64,000 nt of DNA from Methylibium petroleiphilum PM1. Its GTDB lineage: Bacteria; Pseudomonadota; Gammaproteobacteria; Burkholderiales; Burkholderiaceae_C. Under the pieces are notes generated by a model. It was not told the origin of the DNA and made no database searches. It saw only the letters and a list, made by a program, of their open reading frames with translations. Shown piece after piece: positions 1 through 8,460 of the stretch. The stretch spans positions 2,790,001 to 2,854,000 of the forward strand of contig NC_008825.1 in the NCBI RefSeq assembly GCF_000015725.1, in the 5' to 3' direction. The translations under genes were made by a program, and so were the position numbers. How positions within the stretch are numbered: position 1 is the first letter of the stretch; every line of letters starts with the position of its first letter.

Positions 1-411
1 CTGACGCCCGAGGCACAGACCCTGCTGGAGCAGCACCCGTGGCCCGGCAACGTGCGGCAGCTGCGCCACGCGCTGCGCACCGCGCTCGCGCTGGCGGACG
101 ACGACGGCCTGATCGACCTGCCGCACCTCGCCTCGCTGCGCGCAGCCACCGTCCGCGCCGGTGCGCCCTTGACCCTGCCGGCGCCCGCCGCGTCGACGAG
201 CGTCGACAATGACGCTCCAGCGTTGCCGCCGATGAACCCGATCCAGGCCAAGGAGCGCGAGGTGCTGCTGCAGCTGCTGGAAGACCACCGTTGGAACGTG
301 AGCAATGTCGCCAAGGCGCTCGATGTCAGCCGCAACACCCTCTACCGCAAGCTCCACAAGCTGCACATCGCCCTCTCCCACCCCGGCAGCGGACCCGCCG
401 CTGCAGGGTGA
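1..411 (+). CDS. Sigma-54-dependent transcriptional activator, C-terminal fragment
   Basis: This is the 3' end of a gene cut by the window edge; the frame is open from base 1. The first residues (LLEQHPWPGNVRQL) are the conserved end of the AAA+ domain of NtrC/AcoR-type enhancer-binding proteins. A linker of about 50 residues follows, then a Fis-type helix-turn-helix (NVSNVAKALDVSRNTLYRKL) near the C-terminus. Proteins of this class bind upstream DNA and remodel sigma-54 RNA polymerase. The N-terminal sensory domain is outside the window, so its signal is unknown. Its position directly before the C1 genes suggests, but does not show, that it controls them. Confidence 0.9.
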   Translation: MTPEAQTLLEQHPWPGNVRQLRHALRTALALADDDGLIDLPHLASLRAATVRAGAPLTLPAPAASTSVDNDAPALPPMNPIQAKEREVLLQLLEDHRWNVSNVAKALDVSRNTLYRKLHKLHIALSHPGSGPAAAG

Positions 412-1042
412 GGCGGCGAAGCGCTGGGCCGCGGCGCTGGGCGACGACCACGCGCCGGCCACCGACGACCCGCCCGGCTCACGCTTCGCGTGGTGCGTGA
501 CCGGCTCGGGTCACTACCTCGAGGAGTCCATGGCGCTGGCGGCACGGCTGCCCAACGTGGACCTGTTCCTGTCGGGCGCCGCCGACGAGGTGCTGCCGCT
601 GTACGGCATGCGCCTCGAGCTGCTGCGCGAGCGCTATCGCGTGTTCCGCGACAAGAGCGCGAGCTCGGTGCCGGTCGGGCGGCTGTACGCAGAGGCGTAC
701 CACACCGTGGTCATCGCGCCGGCCACCAGCAACACGGTGGCCAAGTGCGCGTTCGGGTTGTCGGACACGCTGCCGACCAACATGTTCGCGCAGGCCGGCA
801 AGCTGGGCGTGCCCAGCCTGGTGTTCGCCTGCGACACCGAGCCGGTGGTCATCACGAAGGCGCCGCGCAGCCATGCCACCGAGTGGCTCACGCTGCGCCC
901 GCGCGGCATCGAGCTGGAGAACGTGGAACGGCTCAAGCGGATCGATCACTGCCAGGTGCTCAGCTCGCCGGCCGAGCTGGAGGCCGCGCTCGACGCACGG
1001 CTGAAGGCGCTGAAGCTCGCATGGAACACATCGTCTTCCTGA
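305..1042 (+). CDS. DmrB/archaeoflavoprotein-type flavoprotein, probable dihydromethanopterin reductase
   Basis: The protein is a flavoprotein of the HFCD/DmrB type. Reduction of dihydromethanopterin to H4MPT, the last step of cofactor synthesis, is the known role of the archaeal relatives. Visible features are the N-terminal nucleotide-binding stretch WCVTGSGHYLEE (around residue 65), a VVIAPATSNTVAKCAFGLSDTLPTN segment that would contact FMN, and a Cys-containing VFACDTEP motif. The start is uncertain. ATG 305 or 323 would give a Pro/Ser/Thr-rich leader that overlaps the upstream helix-turn-helix gene by about 100 bp. No GTG or TTG lies in frame before the FMN motif, so a CTG start near 401 is also possible. 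It overlaps the next gene by 22 bp. The family is clear; the exact activity is inferred from context. Confidence 0.75.
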   Translation: MSPRRSMSAATPSTASSTSCTSPSPTPAADPPLQGEAAKRWAAALGDDHAPATDDPPGSRFAWCVTGSGHYLEESMALAARLPNVDLFLSGAADEVLPLYGMRLELLRERYRVFRDKSASSVPVGRLYAEAYHTVVIAPATSNTVAKCAFGLSDTLPTNMFAQAGKLGVPSLVFACDTEPVVITKAPRSHATEWLTLRPRGIELENVERLKRIDHCQVLSSPAELEAALDARLKALKLAWNTSSS

Positions 1043-2460
1043 CCGGCCGGCTGGCGCAGCCCAGCCTGGAGCGCGTGCTCGCCGGCATCGAGCCACCGGC
1101 CTTTACCTACGAGGTGCGCGAGATCGGCCTGCAGGTGGCGGCGCTGATGACGACCGACATGGTCCGCCGCCGCGTCGCGGCGCCGCTGACCAGCGTGGAC
1201 GCCGAGGGCCGGCCGCGCCGCGTGGACCGCCTCCTCGTGCCGGGCCGCTGCCGCGGCGACGTGGACGCGCTCGGCGCGCACTACGGCGTGCCGGTGCAGC
1301 GCGGACCGGAGGAGCTGAAGGACCTGCCGCGCTTCTTCAACCGCGCCGCGAAGCCCATCGACCTGAGCGAGCACCAGGTGGCGATCTTCGCGGAGATCGT
1401 CGACGCACCGCGGCTCACGGTGGCCGCGATCGTGGAGCGCGCCCGCGCGCTGGTGGCCGATGGCGCCGACGTGATCGACCTCGGCTGCCTGCCGGCCACG
1501 CCCTTCGATCACCTGGAAGACAGCGTGAAGGCGCTGAAGGCCGAGGGCTGGAACGTCAGCGTCGATTCGATGAGCGCCGACGAGCTGCTGCGCGGCGGCC
1601 GTGCCGGCGCCGACTACCTGCTGAGCCTGAAGCTCGAGACGCTGTGGATCGCCGACGAGGTGGCCTCGGTGCCGGTGCTGATCGCCAGCGACCAGGCCGA
1701 CATGGCCACGCTGCACGAGGCGATCGAGACGATGGAGCGGCGCGGCAAGGCCTACCTGGCCGACCCCATCCTCGACCCGATCCCGTTCGGCTTCACGGCG
1801 TCGATCGTGCGCTACCACGCGCTGCGCCAGCGCTACCCCGAGGCGCCGATCATGATGGGCGTGGGCAACGTCACCGAGCTGACCGAGGCCGACACCAGCG
1901 GCATCAACGCGCTGCTGTTCGGCCTGTGCGCCGAGCTCGACGTGGCCGCGGTGCTGACCACGCAGGTGAGCCAGCATGCGCGCCGCGCGGTGGCCGAGGC
2001 CGACCTGGCGCGCCGCATCATGCACGCCGCGACGCGCCACAACACGCTGCCCAAGGGCATGAGCGACGGGCTGATGACCACGCACGCGCGGCACCCGTTT
2101 CCCGACACGCCGGCCGAGATCGCCGCGACCGCGGCCCAGGTGCGCGACCCGAACTTCCGCGTGCAGATCTCGCCCGAGGGCCTGCACGTCTACAACCGCG
2201 ACGGGGTGCGGCTGGCGCAGGACGCCTTCGCGCTGTGGCCGCAGCTCGGCCTCGAGGACGACGCCGCGCACGCGTTCTACATGGGCGTGGAACTTGCACG
2301 TGCGGAGACCGCGTGGCGGCTCGGCAAGCGCTACGTGCAGGATCAGCCGCTGGACTGGGGCGTCGCGGTGCCGCGGCGCGCCGACGACCTGGACGCCTGG
2401 TGTGCCCCCGGAACGACGATGACCCACGGCGGCAAGAAGCCGCCGCCCGCGACGGAATGA
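1021..2460 (+). CDS. Dihydropteroate-synthase-like protein of the H4MPT cluster
   Basis: The 479-residue protein is a conserved member of bacterial H4MPT-linked C1 clusters. Its middle (roughly residues 130-330) looks like a dihydropteroate-synthase TIM barrel, with VIDLGC, VSVDSM, PILDP and MMGVGNVTEL strand-end motifs. The N- and C-terminal parts are specific to this family. A role in building the pterin-arylamine part of H4MPT is likely by family and context, but I do not know the exact reaction. ATG 1021 begins MEHIVFLTGRLAQ, a natural N-terminus, and overlaps the upstream gene by 22 bp. The stop overlaps the next start as ATGA, so the genes are translationally coupled. Confidence 0.8.
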   Translation: MEHIVFLTGRLAQPSLERVLAGIEPPAFTYEVREIGLQVAALMTTDMVRRRVAAPLTSVDAEGRPRRVDRLLVPGRCRGDVDALGAHYGVPVQRGPEELKDLPRFFNRAAKPIDLSEHQVAIFAEIVDAPRLTVAAIVERARALVADGADVIDLGCLPATPFDHLEDSVKALKAEGWNVSVDSMSADELLRGGRAGADYLLSLKLETLWIADEVASVPVLIASDQADMATLHEAIETMERRGKAYLADPILDPIPFGFTASIVRYHALRQRYPEAPIMMGVGNVTELTEADTSGINALLFGLCAELDVAAVLTTQVSQHARRAVAEADLARRIMHAATRHNTLPKGMSDGLMTTHARHPFPDTPAEIAATAAQVRDPNFRVQISPEGLHVYNRDGVRLAQDAFALWPQLGLEDDAAHAFYMGVELARAETAWRLGKRYVQDQPLDWGVAVPRRADDLDAWCAPGTTMTHGGKKPPPATE

Positions 2461-3047
2461 ACGACCAGATCTTCGAGACCGTGATCACCACGGTGGCCGC
2501 CGATGGCACGCCGCATGTCGCGCCCTTCGGCGTGCGCTACCGCGGCGAGCAGGTGGTGCTGATGCCCTTCAAGCCCAGCGCGACGCTGGACAACCTGCGC
2601 AGCACGCGGCACGCGGTGCTCAACCTGACGACCGACACGCGGGTGTTCGCCGGCGCCGTGTGCGCGCGCTGGCTGGGGCCGCGCCAGTGGCCGCTGCTGC
2701 CGGCCCAGGCCATCGCCGGCCGGCGGCTCGCCAGCGCGCTGGCGCACAGCGAGCTCGAGCTGCGGCACGACGACGACCACGCCGAGCGCCCCACGCTGAC
2801 GCTGGCGCGCGTGCTCGACGTGAGCCATGCGCCCTTCCCCGGCTTCAACCGCGCGCAGGCCGCGGTGATCGAGGGCGCGGTGCTGGTGAGCCGGCTGCAC
2901 ATGCTGGCGCCGGAGAAGATCGATACCGAGATGGGCTACCTGCAGATCGCCATCGACAAGACCGCCGGGCCCGAGGAACACGAGGCCTGGGGCTGGCTGC
3001 GCGAGGCCGTGGCGCGGCAGCGGGTGCAGGCCGGAGCCGGCGCATGA
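2457..3047 (+). CDS. DUF447-family protein, H4MPT cluster
   Basis: This 196-residue protein matches the DUF447 family, a split-barrel flavin-reductase-like fold that is restricted to methanogens and H4MPT-using bacteria. The N-terminal half has the expected pattern: IFETVITTVAADGTPHVAPFGVRY, then VVLMPFKPSATLDNL. No catalytic residues can be assigned from sequence alone. It is coupled to both neighbours by 4-bp ATGA overlaps (2457-2460 and 3044-3047). This makes it part of the same transcript as the pterin and methylofuran synthesis genes. Function beyond an essential accessory or biosynthetic role in the C1 pathway is unknown. Confidence 0.8.
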   Translation: MNDQIFETVITTVAADGTPHVAPFGVRYRGEQVVLMPFKPSATLDNLRSTRHAVLNLTTDTRVFAGAVCARWLGPRQWPLLPAQAIAGRRLASALAHSELELRHDDDHAERPTLTLARVLDVSHAPFPGFNRAQAAVIEGAVLVSRLHMLAPEKIDTEMGYLQIAIDKTAGPEEHEAWGWLREAVARQRVQAGAGA

Positions 3048-3727
3048 GGCTGCTGGTGAGCGTGCGTGACGTCGACGAGGCGCTGGCCGCCGCCGCCGCC
3101 GGCGTGGATTTCATCGACCTGAAGGAGCCGTCCGCCGGCGCGCTGGGGGCGCTGCCGCCGGCCACCCTCGAAGCCATCGTCGCGGCGCTGCAGCATGCAC
3201 CGGGCCGGCGCCCGATCAGCGCGACGATCGGCGACTGCGCCGGCACGACCGAGGTGCTGGAGCGCGTGGCCGAGACCGCCGCCTGCGGTGTCGACTACGT
3301 GAAGGTCGGCATCGCGCGCGGCCAGCATGCGCTGCTGGACGCGCTGGCCATGTGCGGCCACGCGGTGGTGCCGGTGTTCGTGGCCGACCACGGCATCGAC
3401 GGCGCGCTGCTCGCACGCGCCGGCGCGCTGGCCTTCCCCGCGCTGATGCTCGACACCGAGGACAAGGCGCGCGGCAGCCTGTTCGACATCGCCAGCGAGG
3501 TGCAGCTGCAGCGCTTCGTCACGCAGGTGCGGCGCAGCGGCAAGCTGTGCGGCCTGGCCGGCGCGCTGCGCTTCGAGCACCTGGCACGCCTGCAGTCCAT
3601 CGCGCCCGACTTCGCCGGCTTCCGCAGCGCGGTGTGCAGCGGCGCGCGCACCGCGGCGCTCGACGTTCAGCGCGTACGGGCGCTGCGCGAGCAGTTGCAG
3701 TGCGAGGATGCCGCGCAGGCGGCGTAA
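3044..3727 (+). CDS. mfnB: (5-formylfuran-3-yl)methyl phosphate synthase
   Basis: MfnB makes the furan ring of methanofuran/methylofuran by condensing two molecules of glyceraldehyde 3-phosphate. The 227-residue length is usual for the family. The Schiff-base lysine is seen in DLKEPSAGALGA (Lys27). A second conserved lysine lies in DYVKVGI (Lys87), and an Asp/Lys pair in MLDTEDKARG (about 143-147). Its start overlaps the DUF447 stop by 4 bp. It is the last gene of the plus-strand biosynthetic run and converges on mfnE with only 7 bp between. Family assignment is firm; bacterial use for methylofuran is established for methylotrophs. Confidence 0.9.
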   Translation: MRLLVSVRDVDEALAAAAAGVDFIDLKEPSAGALGALPPATLEAIVAALQHAPGRRPISATIGDCAGTTEVLERVAETAACGVDYVKVGIARGQHALLDALAMCGHAVVPVFVADHGIDGALLARAGALAFPALMLDTEDKARGSLFDIASEVQLQRFVTQVRRSGKLCGLAGALRFEHLARLQSIAPDFAGFRSAVCSGARTAALDVQRVRALREQLQCEDAAQAA

Positions 3728-3734
3728 GAGAAAG

Positions 3735-4343
3735 CTAGTCCGCGAACGGCCGGCAGCTGAGCGACTCGTCGAGCAGCAGCGCGCGCGCGCGGGTCAGCTC
3801 GCCCCTGTGCAGCAGGTCGATCGGAAAGGCGGCCTGGCGCGCGCGCTGCGCGAACCCGGCGTCCAGCACGCCCGCGTCGCCCAGCTGCGACAGCGTGAGC
3901 CGGCCGTCGATGGCGCAGGACTTGACGACCAGCAGGCGCTCGGCGTGCAGCCGCTGCGCGAGCCACAGCGCCAGGCTGTCGGCGCTGGTGTCCCACGTGG
4001 TCAGTTCGTCGGGCCGACTGCGCAGCAGGTCGAGCGGCAGCCACAGCGCCGTCTGACCGCCCTTCAGCACGCGGCGCAGCGGCTGCTCGCCGGCGGCGGC
4101 CTGCAGCGTCGGGCACAGGCCCTGCAGCATCAGCGCGGTCTGCGCCATGCCGAGCACCGCCATGTTGTGCGCCACCAGGTCGTCGAACTGCCAGTGCGAC
4201 TGCGCGTCGCGCACCTGGTCGGCGAAGGCGCCGCCACCCGGCACCACGATCACGCGGCCACCGCCCAGCTCGGCCAGCAGGTCCAGCCACTGCGGCAGCG
4301 ACGCGTCCTGGTTCAGGCTGCCGCCGAGCTTGACGACCCACAT
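3735..4343 (-). CDS. mfnE: Amino acid kinase family protein, MfnE-like
   Basis: This 202-residue member of the amino-acid-kinase superfamily resembles MfnE, which phosphorylates 5-(aminomethyl)-3-furanmethanol phosphate during methanofuran synthesis. Visible motifs are the phosphate-binding VVKLGGSL at the N-terminus, VVPGGGAFAD (about residues 32-41), and WDTSADSLALWLA (around 118-130), which in this superfamily binds the substrate and nucleotide. Its start overlaps the stop of mfnF by one base. This places it second in a minus-strand trio (ATP-grasp, mfnF, mfnE). Assignment rests on the fold plus the neighbours mfnB and mfnF. Confidence 0.8.
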   Translation of the reverse strand: MWVVKLGGSLNQDASLPQWLDLLAELGGGRVIVVPGGGAFADQVRDAQSHWQFDDLVAHNMAVLGMAQTALMLQGLCPTLQAAAGEQPLRRVLKGGQTALWLPLDLLRSRPDELTTWDTSADSLALWLAQRLHAERLLVVKSCAIDGRLTLSQLGDAGVLDAGFAQRARQAAFPIDLLHRGELTRARALLLDESLSCRPFAD

Positions 4344-5401
4344 CAGGCCGTCTCCCGCACCCGCAGCAGCGCGACCGCCGCGCTGGGGGCGCCCACCTGG
4401 GCCCGCCGCTGCAGCGCCGCGTCGGCCTGCGGCCGGTCGCCGAGCAGCAGCGACGCGACGCTGCGGCAGGGCCGCCCGATGCGCCGCGCCAGCGCGTCGG
4501 CCAGGAAGTCGCCGCAGCCGGCGGAGACCAGCGGCGCCGAGGCCGCGATCGGCGCTGCGAGGAGCACGCGTTCGAGCTGGCCCTGCAGTTCGTCGAGCTG
4601 CAGTTCACGCCACGCGTTCGCGAAGGCGAGCCAGTCGGACTCGTCGGCATCGCGCGCGTCGAGGCCGATCATGCGCGCCAGGCGCCGGCGGGTCGCGGCG
4701 GCGTCCTTGGCGCCACCGTCGGCCGCCGGATGGAGATCGTGCGCCGGATCGAGTTCGCCGGTGAGACGGTACACATCGGCCGTGGTCGCGAAGAACTCGT
4801 TCATCACGTTCGATGCCCGGCCGCGGAACACCACCCGCGGCGTCAGCGCACACAGCGGCGTGCGCGACACGCCCTGGTAGACCAGTTCGCCGCTCTGCAG
4901 ACGGGCCGCGTCGCTGCGGCCCTGCGCGCGCACCGTCCCACCCCGCAGCGCGATCAGGTCGGTGGTGGTGCTGCCGATGTCGACCAGCACGCCCTCGCCG
5001 AGCGCCTGCGCCGCCAGCGCGGCGGTCGCCCACCAGTTGGCCGAGGCGATGGCCTGCCACTGCGCGGCGACGTCGGCCGGCGCACACCAGCCGCGCTCGC
5101 CGGCGTAGAACCACAGCGGACCGTCGAGCGCGTCGCCCATCGCTGCAGCCAGCGCCACGACGCCGGCCTCGCGGTGCTCGAACAGGTCGACCATCTCGCC
5201 GGTCATCGTGATCGCGTGCACGGCACCGCTGGCCTGCGGCCAGCGCGCCTGCGCCTCGGCCAGCACCGCGTGCAGACGGTCGAGGCCCTGCCACAGCGGG
5301 CAGGCCCATTGCGTCACGTCGCGCAGCACGCCGCGCTCGACCCAGCTGGCCTTGACGTGCGCGCCGCCGATGTCCCAGCCGATCACGACACGCTCAGGCA
5401 T
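4343..5401 (-). CDS. mfnF: Hydantoinase/oxoprolinase-fold protein, MfnF-like
   Basis: The 352-residue protein has the ASKHA-type nucleotide-binding fold: GWDIGGAHVKASW at the N-terminus, VLVDIGSTTTDLIAL in the middle and VSAGCGDFLADALA near the C-terminus. The archaeal homologue MfnF joins the furan phosphate to tyramine to give the core of methanofuran. Bacterial methylofuran is known to contain tyrosine or a related aromatic unit. The exact acceptor here is therefore not settled by sequence. Its stop overlaps mfnE by one base and its start overlaps the ATP-grasp gene by 8 bp, so the three are one transcript. Confidence 0.8.
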   Translation of the reverse strand: MPERVVIGWDIGGAHVKASWVERGVLRDVTQWACPLWQGLDRLHAVLAEAQARWPQASGAVHAITMTGEMVDLFEHREAGVVALAAAMGDALDGPLWFYAGERGWCAPADVAAQWQAIASANWWATAALAAQALGEGVLVDIGSTTTDLIALRGGTVRAQGRSDAARLQSGELVYQGVSRTPLCALTPRVVFRGRASNVMNEFFATTADVYRLTGELDPAHDLHPAADGGAKDAAATRRRLARMIGLDARDADESDWLAFANAWRELQLDELQGQLERVLLAAPIAASAPLVSAGCGDFLADALARRIGRPCRSVASLLLGDRPQADAALQRRAQVGAPSAAVALLRVRETA

Positions 5402-6353
5402 CGACCGGCTCCTCGTGCAGCGCCAGGATCTCGGCCGCCAGCGGACGCCCGAGCGCGGCCGACAGGCCCACGAAGGCGCAGGTCAGGCGCGGGTTGACCT
5501 CGATCACCACCGGCCCGCGCTGCGGATGCCAGACGAGGTCGATGCCGACGAAGCCGCGCAGGCCGGGCACCGCCCGCGCCACCGCCTGCGCGGTGCGGGC
5601 CAGCGCCGGGGCGCGCGCGTCGTCGAGCGCCAGTGCGTTGATGGTCACGCCCTCGTCGCTCAACTGGCCGTCGTCCGCGATGGCGATGCGCTGGCGGTTG
5701 ATGCTGAGCAGTTCGGCCGCGCCGTCGCGACACAGCAGCGACAGGCTCAGCGGCTCGCCGTCGACCCAGGGCTCGAGCGTGGCCGACGCGCCGCGCGCGC
5801 GGCGCTGCTGCAGGTCGGCCTGCGCCGCGGCGCGCTGCGCATGGCGCCGGGTGTCCTGCGTGCCGGCGCCGTCGCCCGGTTTCACCACCCACTGACGCGC
5901 GCCGGCATCGAAGGCCAGCGGCGTGGCCAGGCCGCGCGCTGCCAGATGCGCCAGCGTCGCGCGCTTGCCGCTGCACAGCCGGATCGCGGCGCGGTCGCAG
6001 CCGATCCAGCGCGCGGGGTCCACCGCCTCGGCCAGCTGCAGCAGCAGGCCATCGCTCTCCGGCGCCGTGACCCACACGCGGTCGTGCACCGCCGCCTCAC
6101 GCCGCAGGAAGCCCAGCGGTGTGTCGCCGGGCCGCGGCCGCAGCGCGCCGCCCGGCGCGTCCGGCAGCGGCGCCACGCCGGCACCGCACGCGTAGCGCAC
6201 GCCCGGGCCGGCCAGTTCGTCCAGCAGCGCGGCCCGCATGGCCAGGCCGGCGTCCAGCAACTCGCTGTGCCCGGCCTCGGCGGCATCGCCCGCGGGCGCG
6301 GCGTCGAGGCCGCCGCCGCTGAGATACTCGTAGACGAAGAGGGTCTGGGTCAT
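5394..6353 (-). CDS. ATP-grasp ligase of the H4MPT/methylofuran cluster
   Basis: A 319-residue ATP-grasp protein of the type found only in H4MPT-linked C1 clusters. It likely adds an amino acid or carboxylate to the cofactor, but its substrate is not assigned. The N-terminus (MTQTLFVYEYLSGGG) is characteristic. The ATP-grasp core shows QWVVKPGDGAGTQD around residue 160. FVGIDLVWHPQRGPVVIEVNPRLTCAFVGL near the C-terminus carries the metal-binding Glu/Asn pair. I chose ATG 6353 because the family motif begins there; a longer frame upstream runs antisense through the HisA-like gene. The divergent gene starts only 3 bases away. Confidence 0.8.
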   Translation of the reverse strand: MTQTLFVYEYLSGGGLDAAPAGDAAEAGHSELLDAGLAMRAALLDELAGPGVRYACGAGVAPLPDAPGGALRPRPGDTPLGFLRREAAVHDRVWVTAPESDGLLLQLAEAVDPARWIGCDRAAIRLCSGKRATLAHLAARGLATPLAFDAGARQWVVKPGDGAGTQDTRRHAQRAAAQADLQQRRARGASATLEPWVDGEPLSLSLLCRDGAAELLSINRQRIAIADDGQLSDEGVTINALALDDARAPALARTAQAVARAVPGLRGFVGIDLVWHPQRGPVVIEVNPRLTCAFVGLSAALGRPLAAEILALHEEPVDA

Positions 6354-6356
6354 CCT

Positions 6357-7178
6357 ATGCACATCATTCCGGTCATCGATCTGCTGGACGGCCAGGTGGT
6401 CCGCGCGGTGCGTGGGGAGCGTCGGCACTACCGGGCGATCGCCTCGGCGCTGTGCGGCAGCGCCGATCCGCGGATCGTGGCTCGGCGGCTATGCGAACAC
6501 TGTGCCACCGATACGCTGTACCTCGCCGACTTGAACGCCCTGCAGGGTCGGCCGCCGCAGCTCGAGTGGCTGCGCACGCTGCTGCAGGACCGGCCGGACC
6601 TGGCGCTCTGGCTCGACGCCGGCTTCAGCGGACCGGACGACGCCGCCCACCTGCTGGCTCGGCTGGAGCCCACGGCGGCAGCGCGCGTCACGCCGGTCTA
6701 CGGCAGCGAATCGCTGCGCTCGCGCGAGACGCTGGCCGCCTGCTTTGCGCCACCGTCGCGCGCCCTGCTCTCGCTGGACCATCGCCAGGGCGCACCACTC
6801 GACCCGGCCGGTGTGTGGGAGCTGCCGGCGCAGTGGCCGCGGCGCCTGATCGTGATGACGCTGTCGCGCGTGGGCAGCGACGGCGGCCCCGACCTCGACA
6901 CGCTGGCCGCGGTGCGCGCACGGGCGCCGCATGCGCAGCTGATCGGCGCCGGCGGCGTGCGCGATGCGGCCGACCTGGCCGCCGCACAAGCCGCCGGTGC
7001 ACACGCCTGGCTGGTGGCGTCGGCGCTGCACGACGGGCGCCTGCCGGCTGTGGTCGGCGCGCCGGGCGACGGCACAGACTGTGGCGCTTGTGGCGGCGCC
7101 GGCCACACAGTGTCGCGGGCCGGTGCGGATGCGGCCGCGCTGCCGCGCGGCCCCGCCCGTGGCACATGCTTTGCGTGA
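6357..7178 (+). CDS. HisA/HisF-family TIM-barrel protein of the C1 cluster
   Basis: The N-terminus MHIIPVIDLLDGQVVRAVRGERRHY is that of phosphoribosyl isomerase-like TIM barrels. The residues LWLDAGF, VYGSESL, SLDHRQGAPL, VMTLSRVGSDGGPD and IGAGGVRDAADL follow the strand ends expected for a HisA fold. The 273-residue length includes a C-terminal tail of about 35 residues that is not part of the barrel. It lies between cofactor-synthesis and fhc genes, as HisA-like proteins do in other H4MPT clusters, so it is probably not the histidine-pathway enzyme. Function is unknown. The fhcB start follows 10 bp after the stop. Confidence 0.75.
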   Translation: MHIIPVIDLLDGQVVRAVRGERRHYRAIASALCGSADPRIVARRLCEHCATDTLYLADLNALQGRPPQLEWLRTLLQDRPDLALWLDAGFSGPDDAAHLLARLEPTAAARVTPVYGSESLRSRETLAACFAPPSRALLSLDHRQGAPLDPAGVWELPAQWPRRLIVMTLSRVGSDGGPDLDTLAAVRARAPHAQLIGAGGVRDAADLAAAQAAGAHAWLVASALHDGRLPAVVGAPGDGTDCGACGGAGHTVSRAGADAAALPRGPARGTCFA

Positions 7179-7188
7179 CAGCGCGCCG

Positions 7189-8460
7189 ATGATGGATCCC
7201 GTGAACGCCCCTGCCCCCCGCGCCTGGACCAGCCCGTTTTGTGCGCTGCTGAACGACGACCTGCAACTGGCGCAGCAGGACGGACGTTTCTCTCTGAGCG
7301 GCCCCGGCTGCGAGCGCGCACAGCGCGCGCTGGCGCACTTCCGGCCGGAGCGCTCGAGTGCCACGCCGAGCATCGCCGGGCAACCCGCCACGCTCGACGA
7401 GGCCATCGAGCAGGCCGCGCAGCGGCTCGCGGCGAGCCGCCAGCCGTTGTTCGGCGGGCTGGCGACCGACGTCGACGGCGCGCGCGCCCTCTACCCGCTG
7501 GCCTGTGCCACCGGCGCCATCTGCGACGCCGCCGGTGGCGCCGCCCAGCTGCACACGCTGCGCGCGCTGCAGGACCGCGGCGCCTTCACCACCACGCTGG
7601 CCGAGGTGCGCAACCGCGCCGACCTGATCGTCTGCGTCGGCGCGTCGCCGCGCGAGAATTTTCCGGGGCTGTGGCGCCGCGTGGGCATCGGCGAGCCGCT
7701 GGTCGCGCAGCGCGAGATCGTCTTCCTCGGCGGCGCCACCGAGCCGGCGCTCGACGGCCTGGCCGGCGTCTCGCAGCGCAGCGTCGCGCTGAGCGGCGAC
7801 CTGTTCGACAGCGTCGCGCAGCTCGCCGCGCTGGTGGACGGCCGGCGCGTGCCGTGCGCGGCCCCGGCGCTGGCCGAACTGGCGACGCAACTGCACGCCG
7901 CGCGCTACGCCGTCGTCGTGTGGGAATCGTCGCAGCTGCCCGAGCACGGCGCGCTGATCGCCGAGGCGCTGAACCGCCTGGTGGGCACGCTCAACCAGCG
8001 CACGCGCGCCGCGCTGCTGCCACTCAGCGGCAAGGACGGGCTGCAGACGGTGAACTACGTCTTCACCTGGCTGTCGGGCCTGCCGCTGCGCAGTCGCGCC
8101 GGACCGCTGGGGCTGGAACACGAACCGCTGCGCTTCGATGCGAAGCGGCTGCTCGCCGAGGGCAGCGTCGACGCGCTGCTGTGGGTGTCGGCCTTCGGTC
8201 CGGAGCCGGCGGCCCCGAGCGCTCCGATACCGACGGTGGTGCTGGGCCATCCGGCGCAGCAGGCCGGCGCCGGTGCCGATGCGGTGTTCATCCCGGTGTC
8301 GACGCCGGGCATGGGCTCGGCAGGCCATCTGTTCCGCTTCGACGGCGGCGTGGCGCTGCCGCTGGAAGCGGTGTACGACGACGGGCTGCCGACGGTGGCG
8401 CAGGTGCTGCAGCGCCTGAACGCACGCGTGCGATCGATGCAGGCCGGGAGGTCGGCATGA
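7189..8460 (+). CDS. fhcB: Formyltransferase/hydrolase complex subunit B
   Basis: FhcB is the bacterial relative of the tungsten/molybdenum subunit FwdB of formylmethanofuran dehydrogenase. In bacteria the Fhc complex hydrolyses formylmethylofuran to formate instead of reducing CO2, and FhcB is known to have lost redox function. At 423 residues it fits the bacterial family. I see the expected segments PFCALLNDDLQL, LFGGLATDVDGARALYPLACATGAICDAAGG and FIPVSTPGMGSAGHLFRFDGGVALPL, and no CxxC iron-sulfur motif. The start is a double ATG at 7189/7192. The stop overlaps fhcA as ATGA, giving tight coupling. Confidence 0.9.
   Translation: MMDPVNAPAPRAWTSPFCALLNDDLQLAQQDGRFSLSGPGCERAQRALAHFRPERSSATPSIAGQPATLDEAIEQAAQRLAASRQPLFGGLATDVDGARALYPLACATGAICDAAGGAAQLHTLRALQDRGAFTTTLAEVRNRADLIVCVGASPRENFPGLWRRVGIGEPLVAQREIVFLGGATEPALDGLAGVSQRSVALSGDLFDSVAQLAALVDGRRVPCAAPALAELATQLHAARYAVVVWESSQLPEHGALIAEALNRLVGTLNQRTRAALLPLSGKDGLQTVNYVFTWLSGLPLRSRAGPLGLEHEPLRFDAKRLLAEGSVDALLWVSAFGPEPAAPSAPIPTVVLGHPAQQAGAGADAVFIPVSTPGMGSAGHLFRFDGGVALPLEAVYDDGLPTVAQVLQRLNARVRSMQAGRSA

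Noticed and set aside
6357-7178. Histidine-pathway HisA
   Set aside because: It is not near other his genes, and HisA-like proteins of unknown role are regular members of H4MPT clusters.
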